A program made the position numbers and the translations under genes. A stretch of 64,000 nucleotides of DNA from Coleophoma eucalyptorum (taxonomy: Eukaryota > Ascomycota > Leotiomycetes > Helotiales > Dermateaceae), in NCBI GenBank assembly GCA_026120035.1, contig JALRME010000016.1, positions 682,001 through 746,000 of the forward strand, in the 5' to 3' direction. This document shows, piece by piece, positions 59,708 through 64,000 of the stretch; position 1 is the first letter of the stretch; every line of letters starts with the position of its first letter. A model generated the notes under the pieces. It did no database searches and was not told the origin of the DNA. It saw only the letters and a list, made by a program, of their open reading frames with translations.

Positions 59708-60635
59708 GATGATGAGCTATTATTATGCACTACTTCGAGAGCTTTGAAAGTAAAAGGCCGTGTAGGGAGGAAAACGAGGTTAGAAGCAAGGTGGTTTTGG
59801 GAGATAAGGCAGGGAGCTAGCTAGTGATAGGAATGTCGGTTGTAGAGGGGTGAGACGGCTTATATGGAGATGGGTGTAGATGGAGGGGTAAGGAAGCAAG
59901 AGGAGATGGGAGAGGAGATGAGAGAGGAGACAAGAGAGGAGAACACATACAAGTATGTCATTAATTCCCGTGCTTCTCGAATGGGAAGTCCTACACGCAC
60001 AATGCCAGACTGAATCCCCAAAGCCAATTGATGTTGGGTAACAAGAGCTGATAAGCAGAGTAACGGTTAGTCCGCTTCCGATAAGAGTTATCAAGCTTCA
60101 GCCCGGCGGGAGGGGTTCGACTTCGTCTACATGGCAGACACATCGCAAACACTCACGCGATCGCGGGGCGCCGAACGGGTAAAGGGTAAGGTCCACCTGC
60201 TATCTCTCGGTTTCTGTGTGTAAGAGTTAGGAGCAAAACTCCAATGGCCTGCGTTTTTCTTTCCTTCAAGGCGCGCCAGATACTGCAGATCGCAGCTGTC
60301 ATTCATTATACATGAGCTTTCTGCTTCCCAATTCTGGGCCACTAATGCATACGTACATGGATCTTGTGTTTTCGGGATTGCTCCACGTTCCTTCCCGAAG
60401 AGCTTCCATCTTCGCAACGTCCGACATCTCGTTAACTATCAAACATTCCTTGGATTGAAATGCCGCCATGCCATAGAGCACCTGTTTCCTCATGATTCAA
60501 TGCAAGCGCCACCCCTATATCTGCCTTGTCCTTATCTTGTCATAGACATTTTTACGATACATGTAGATTTACAGGCATGTAAATACGGTGCATCTAACCC
60601 GGCTATAGGTCGAGCTAGAGCATCTAACCCCGTTT
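59708..60635. other. Intergenic between two minus-strand genes
   Basis: About 930 bases holding the formamidase promoter (low side) and the 3' flank of the membrane protein gene. GAGAGGAGA purine repeats occur at about 59,910-59,940, CT-rich on the coding strand, and may be part of the formamidase leader. No RNA gene recognised; a tRNA-like B-box at 60114 was examined and rejected. Confidence 0.5.
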
Positions 60636-62088
60636 TTACCGTGATCGCAACTCAGTATATGGCGGTGGTTGCTCTGATGGCACAGCCGAAGTGCTCGCTT
60701 GTGCTTGTCCAGCGGTTGACTGATTACGACTGGGTAAGTTATGAGCATCAAGAGCAGAGAGGCTGGATTGAATGATCTCGTGCTTGTTTCTCCATTTCTG
60801 CTGACTGGCCGCAAACCCTTCACTCTGACTTGGTGGTGGCGGAGGATCCGTGATCTTAGTGATGAGATACCTATCGCAAAATCCGTCAGGCAGGTCCGAC
60901 GTTCAAAGTGGACGACTTACGCTGTAGATGCTTCTGCAATGCCATAAACGAGCACGCCAAGAAGGGGGATTCTCTGGAAAATATAGAAGCAGAATCCGAA
61001 TCCAAACAAGAGACCTTGCCGGTCACGGAACCAGCGCTTCTTCTCTTCCGTACTGAAGCGGATGCGAGAGAAGTAGGGCTCAAGCTATTGACACAATCAG
61101 CAAAGCACAGCAAGCCCCTTACTAAGTAACATACCAGCTCCCGAACCAAGCTTCTGGATGAGAAATAACTCTGCAGTATAATGACGAGATATCTCCGAGG
61201 CAAGAAGATCCCCGTTCCAAAAATCACAGTCGCTGGCCCAATTCCTACAGCTTGCTTGAATGTATAGAAACTGGCCGCCGGGAGGACTAGTCTTCCAACA
61301 TATGGCACATATGACAAGGCGAAGACTGCCAGTGATATTCCTGCCCGCTTCCCCACTCTCATCAAGTACATGCTGACCGCCTCAGCTGTACTCGTTGTGT
61401 GTGTGCTGCCGTCTCGCGTCGGATATTTTCGAAGGTTAGGATAGAAGCCTTCTCGGAGTGTGCCGGCATCCTCGCCCTCGTGCTTCTTGTAATATGTCTG
61501 GTCGACCCATAACAGGCTATCCATGAATCTATGCAAGTCAGCGAGGATTCTAATTGATTGAGCATGGATACGTACAAATTATCCAGCGTAGGAGTGACGT
61601 AGCGCATAAGACTCATGAGGAAAAACGGAATCTGGAGACACTGGAACATGACAAAGTCCAGCCCGGACACAATTGATTCGTCCCATGTTGCGGACTTATT
61701 GATGAAAAATGATAGAAACCACAGCAGCAGCTTCACACCCCAAATCTGTCCAAGACATCAGCCCGTTGTCATACTTGGTGCCGGGAAACAATGCACGTAC
61801 TGGTATCGCGATTAAAAGCCGTATGGCAATCCCTCCCGCAATAGCATACGCTGCTTGCCTGTAATGATCGGAAGTGAACAGTGCTGGGTTTTGCAAAGCT
61901 CTGTGAGCTTCAATGCGCGTCAGTTGTGCTCAAATCTTAAGATTCGAGTAAGACTGACCGCCAACAATAGTAAGCTGTGCGCCGCGTAGGATAGCATTGG
62001 GATCGAAAGACTTCACATCCTCGAGCTTGCGCTGCAGCCCTTCCTTAGTAAACAGCGTAGAGGGCCCACGGGGCTTGTTCTGTGCCAT
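60636..62088 (-). CDS. Multi-pass membrane protein, fungal UsgS-like family
   Basis: Integral membrane protein of unknown role; the family label is from memory. Six exons, 62088-61959, 61907-61801, 61745-61576, 61528-61135, 61084-60921 and 60870-60636, join to 399 residues. Conserved start: VKSFDPNAILRGAQLTIVGA, then HRALQNPALFTSDHYRQAAY. At least five hydrophobic segments are visible: AIAGGIAIRLLIAIP; LLLWFLSFFI; GLDFVMFQCLQIPFFLMSLM; a broad one in AGISLAVFALSYVPYVGRLV; and GLLFGFGFCFYIFQRIPLLG. The cytosolic-looking tail is Pro/Ser-rich, with PPPPPSQSE and a PPPY motif ten residues from the end (EQPPPYTELRSR) that could bind WW domains of Rsp5-type ubiquitin ligases (inference). The last two exons share no single long frame, so splicing matters. 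Confidence 0.8.
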
Positions 62089-62982
62089 GGTGCGGGCGCG
62101 AGAAAGACGTTGATTGTGGAGTCGTCAGTCAGAGTCGATGGCGCCGGTTGAAATGAGTTGACGTGAATCGTGAATCTTGGATCTCGAATCTGGAATCGTT
62201 AAACCTTGAATTCTGCACTATTGGCCTTGTAGTATTATGAACCAGGTTCCCCACAATGGAACCACTGTAGAACAGAACTCTTTGCGCACGAGCCCAGAAA
62301 AGCAGCACTGGGCATTATCCCATCAGATGAGAATTCTGGATGCACTGCAGCTCGCATGGCCCAAGTAAGCTTGCATGTGATACTGCAATGGCTGCTCATG
62401 TCGCCCCAATCTATACAAAGTCCATCGCTTTCAAACTCTTCACCCCAGAATACCTAGAAATCCCCATTGTCGCCAGCCATCTAGCCAGCAATCTAGCCAG
62501 GCCGTCCTTTCTCCCGAGTAATATTACAGGCGCCCCGCCATAGCACCGCTGCTTTTCCGCACCAGCCACCAGCTCGCAGCTCCGAGCTCAAGCTCCCATG
62601 GCTGTTCCGCTTTGAGCAAAGGCGGCAAACCAGGCTTGCTTCAACTTATCATCATCCTTTTTGAACTCTGCAAGCGCCTGAAACCACAACGCGTCGCGAC
62701 AACCACTGTACTCATACGATAATCAGAGCATTCCATATCCAATCCAAAACAGTCCTCCTACGTTTCGTCAAGAACTTCCTATCTCTCAGGCGATAATTGC
62801 TGTTGAGCGATCAGCACACCAGGCTTGCTCTGCACATTCCACTGTTCTTGCCGCCTCGTTAACTATTTGGCCCCAACACCCCTCGACTCGATTCCGCCTA
62901 CAACTTCTCTGCTTGCGCACCCTCTTCTTCAACCATGATCACCCGGCAATAGAATTTCTGCTTTCAATCATTGAAAGCCGTG
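62089..62982. promoter_or_regulatory. Divergent promoter region of the membrane protein gene and INP1
   Basis: About 890 bases between two divergent starts. A repeated AATCxTGAATC/TCGAATCTxGAATC motif lies at 62165-62200. The right-hand 300 bases are CT-rich and may be the INP1 leader. A 67-codon frame (62340-62543) is unsupported. Confidence 0.5.
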
Positions 62983-64000
62983 ATGGCATTTCCCAGTCCG
63001 TCACCGTCGAGGCGTTCCATCAGCCTTCCGAGCACTCCTTCACCGGCTCGTGCTACAGATCAGATTGAGACTCTCTACGTTCTACCATTTGCCCGTATAA
63101 TTTCCTTCACCACTTCAGACCCAACTGCCAGCCCTGGATCACGATCTTCAAGTCCGGCGTTGGAGGAACAGATTGGGATCTTGCCATGTAGCTCTCGGTT
63201 TGAACGGACCTTGGCCGTGGGTGAGTTTAGCCCAACATTCCTACTACTAAAGTCATGAAGCTAAGCAAAGATACAGGGCCCCTACGAATATATCGAGCAC
63301 CAGGCTCTGTGGCTTTCCTCAGCTGTAACTCAGCATTGCGACCTATACTTCCCAAGTCTCAGGCATGGTGTGTGGACGAAGAGTCGAGTTTGTTCATTCT
63401 ACAAATAAAGCGGCCGCACTACTGGCGAATTGAGATCCCGAAGGAAACGGCTGATGACAAGATTCGATCGGACGAACTGAAGGATATTCTTGGAACAGTC
63501 TTGATGTTCGAGAAGACCGCTTGCCCATTTCAAAGGAGCTTCACAGTTGAGTTGCCGAAGGCTCCAGAGACGCCAATTAAGAAACGTCCTTGGAGGCCAG
63601 TAGAAAGAGCTCGTACCGCTTCACCTCCAGCACATCGGTCTTCTGAAATCAACAAAGCTATTGAATTCAAGAGAGCTACGCCATTGAGGTCGTCTTCCGT
63701 GCCATTCCTGGGAGCACCTGTTGAAATATTACCCATTCGGTCGAGCAGAGAGGAGCCCGATGAACCAGAAAAGGAAAAGGAAAATAAATCTAGCTTGCAA
63801 TCCATTTCGGAGACGACAATATCTGTTCGAACACAAGAACTAGCAAGATCGTACTCTCCAGCGTCTACATCGGATAGTCTCGACCGTTCATTCCCTGGAT
63901 CACCAATGACTAGTCGAGACTTAAATAGTCCATTCGATCACGGGGAAGACAACGATAACCAAAGCGACTTCACTGATGATACAAACATTACACCTCCACA
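62983..64000 (+). CDS. INP1: Inheritance of peroxisomes protein 1-like, partial (continues past the window end)
   Basis: Peroxisome-tethering protein; yeast Inp1 anchors peroxisomes to the cortex through Pex3 so that the mother cell keeps them. Exon 1 62983-63220 and exon 2 63277 onward give 320 residues, with the frame open at the edge. The conserved Inp1 domain is at about 20-160: IETLYVLPFARIISFTTSDP, FERTLAVGPLRIYRAPGSVA (spliced), FLSCNSALRPILPKSQAWCV, DEESSLFILQIKRPHYWRIE. A Ser-rich, low-complexity region follows with several SP sites. The ATG at 62983 is the first in frame. The rest of the gene, including any C-terminal Pex3-binding region, lies outside. Confidence 0.88.

Noticed and set aside
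60059..60135. tRNA-like B-box (GGTTCGACTTC) near 60114
   Set aside because: No A-box at the right distance and the flanks do not form an acceptor stem, so it is not a tRNA gene.

Overview
This is nuclear DNA of a filamentous ascomycete (Pezizomycotina). The genes are compact and intron-rich: most introns are about 50-70 nt with GTAAGT-like donors, and start contexts are fungal. It carries Pezizomycotina-type proteins: a DIM-2 DNA methyltransferase, an ATG26 sterol glucosyltransferase, DUF3602, an INP1-type protein, an ELYS-domain protein and two Zn2Cys6 regulators. The flavour of the less conserved proteins suggests Leotiomycetes, but that is an impression only. I see no operon, CRISPR array, transposon or viral copy.

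Left part (1-14,700): the 5' portion of ATG26 (minus, cut by the window start), CMR1 (minus), a mitochondrial MTF2-like protein (plus), a small DUF3602 protein (minus), a Zn2Cys6 regulator (plus) and an extended short-chain reductase (plus).

Centre (15,000-38,000): the DIM-2 cytosine methyltransferase (minus), an unrecognised disordered protein (plus), the Ski-complex TPR scaffold SKI3 (minus), a GH5 steryl-beta-glucosidase of the EGH1/EGCrP2 type ending in a CaaX-like box (plus), a small basic protein with a long pyrimidine-rich leader (plus), and the karyopherin MSN5 rebuilt here from 11 exons (plus). ATG26 and the glucosidase catalyse opposite steps of steryl glucoside metabolism and lie about 24 kb apart.

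Right part (38,000-64,000): a 3.7 kb gene-free stretch leads into a second Zn2Cys6 regulator (plus). After it come the divergent pair ubiquitin-S27a (minus) and S26 (plus), condensin SMC4 (minus), a divergent ELYS-domain nucleoporin (plus), the FG nucleoporin NUP42 (plus), a formamidase with a 5-nt micro-exon (minus), a multi-pass membrane protein (minus), and the 5' part of INP1 (plus, cut by the window end).

The least ordinary observations are a complete 5S rRNA gene inside an intron of SMC4 on the same strand, the 15-nt plus 5-nt exon pair in the formamidase, and the CaaX-like C terminus of the steryl glucosidase. All exon borders were worked out by hand from splice motifs, reading-frame continuity and remembered family motifs, with no alignment or transcript data.
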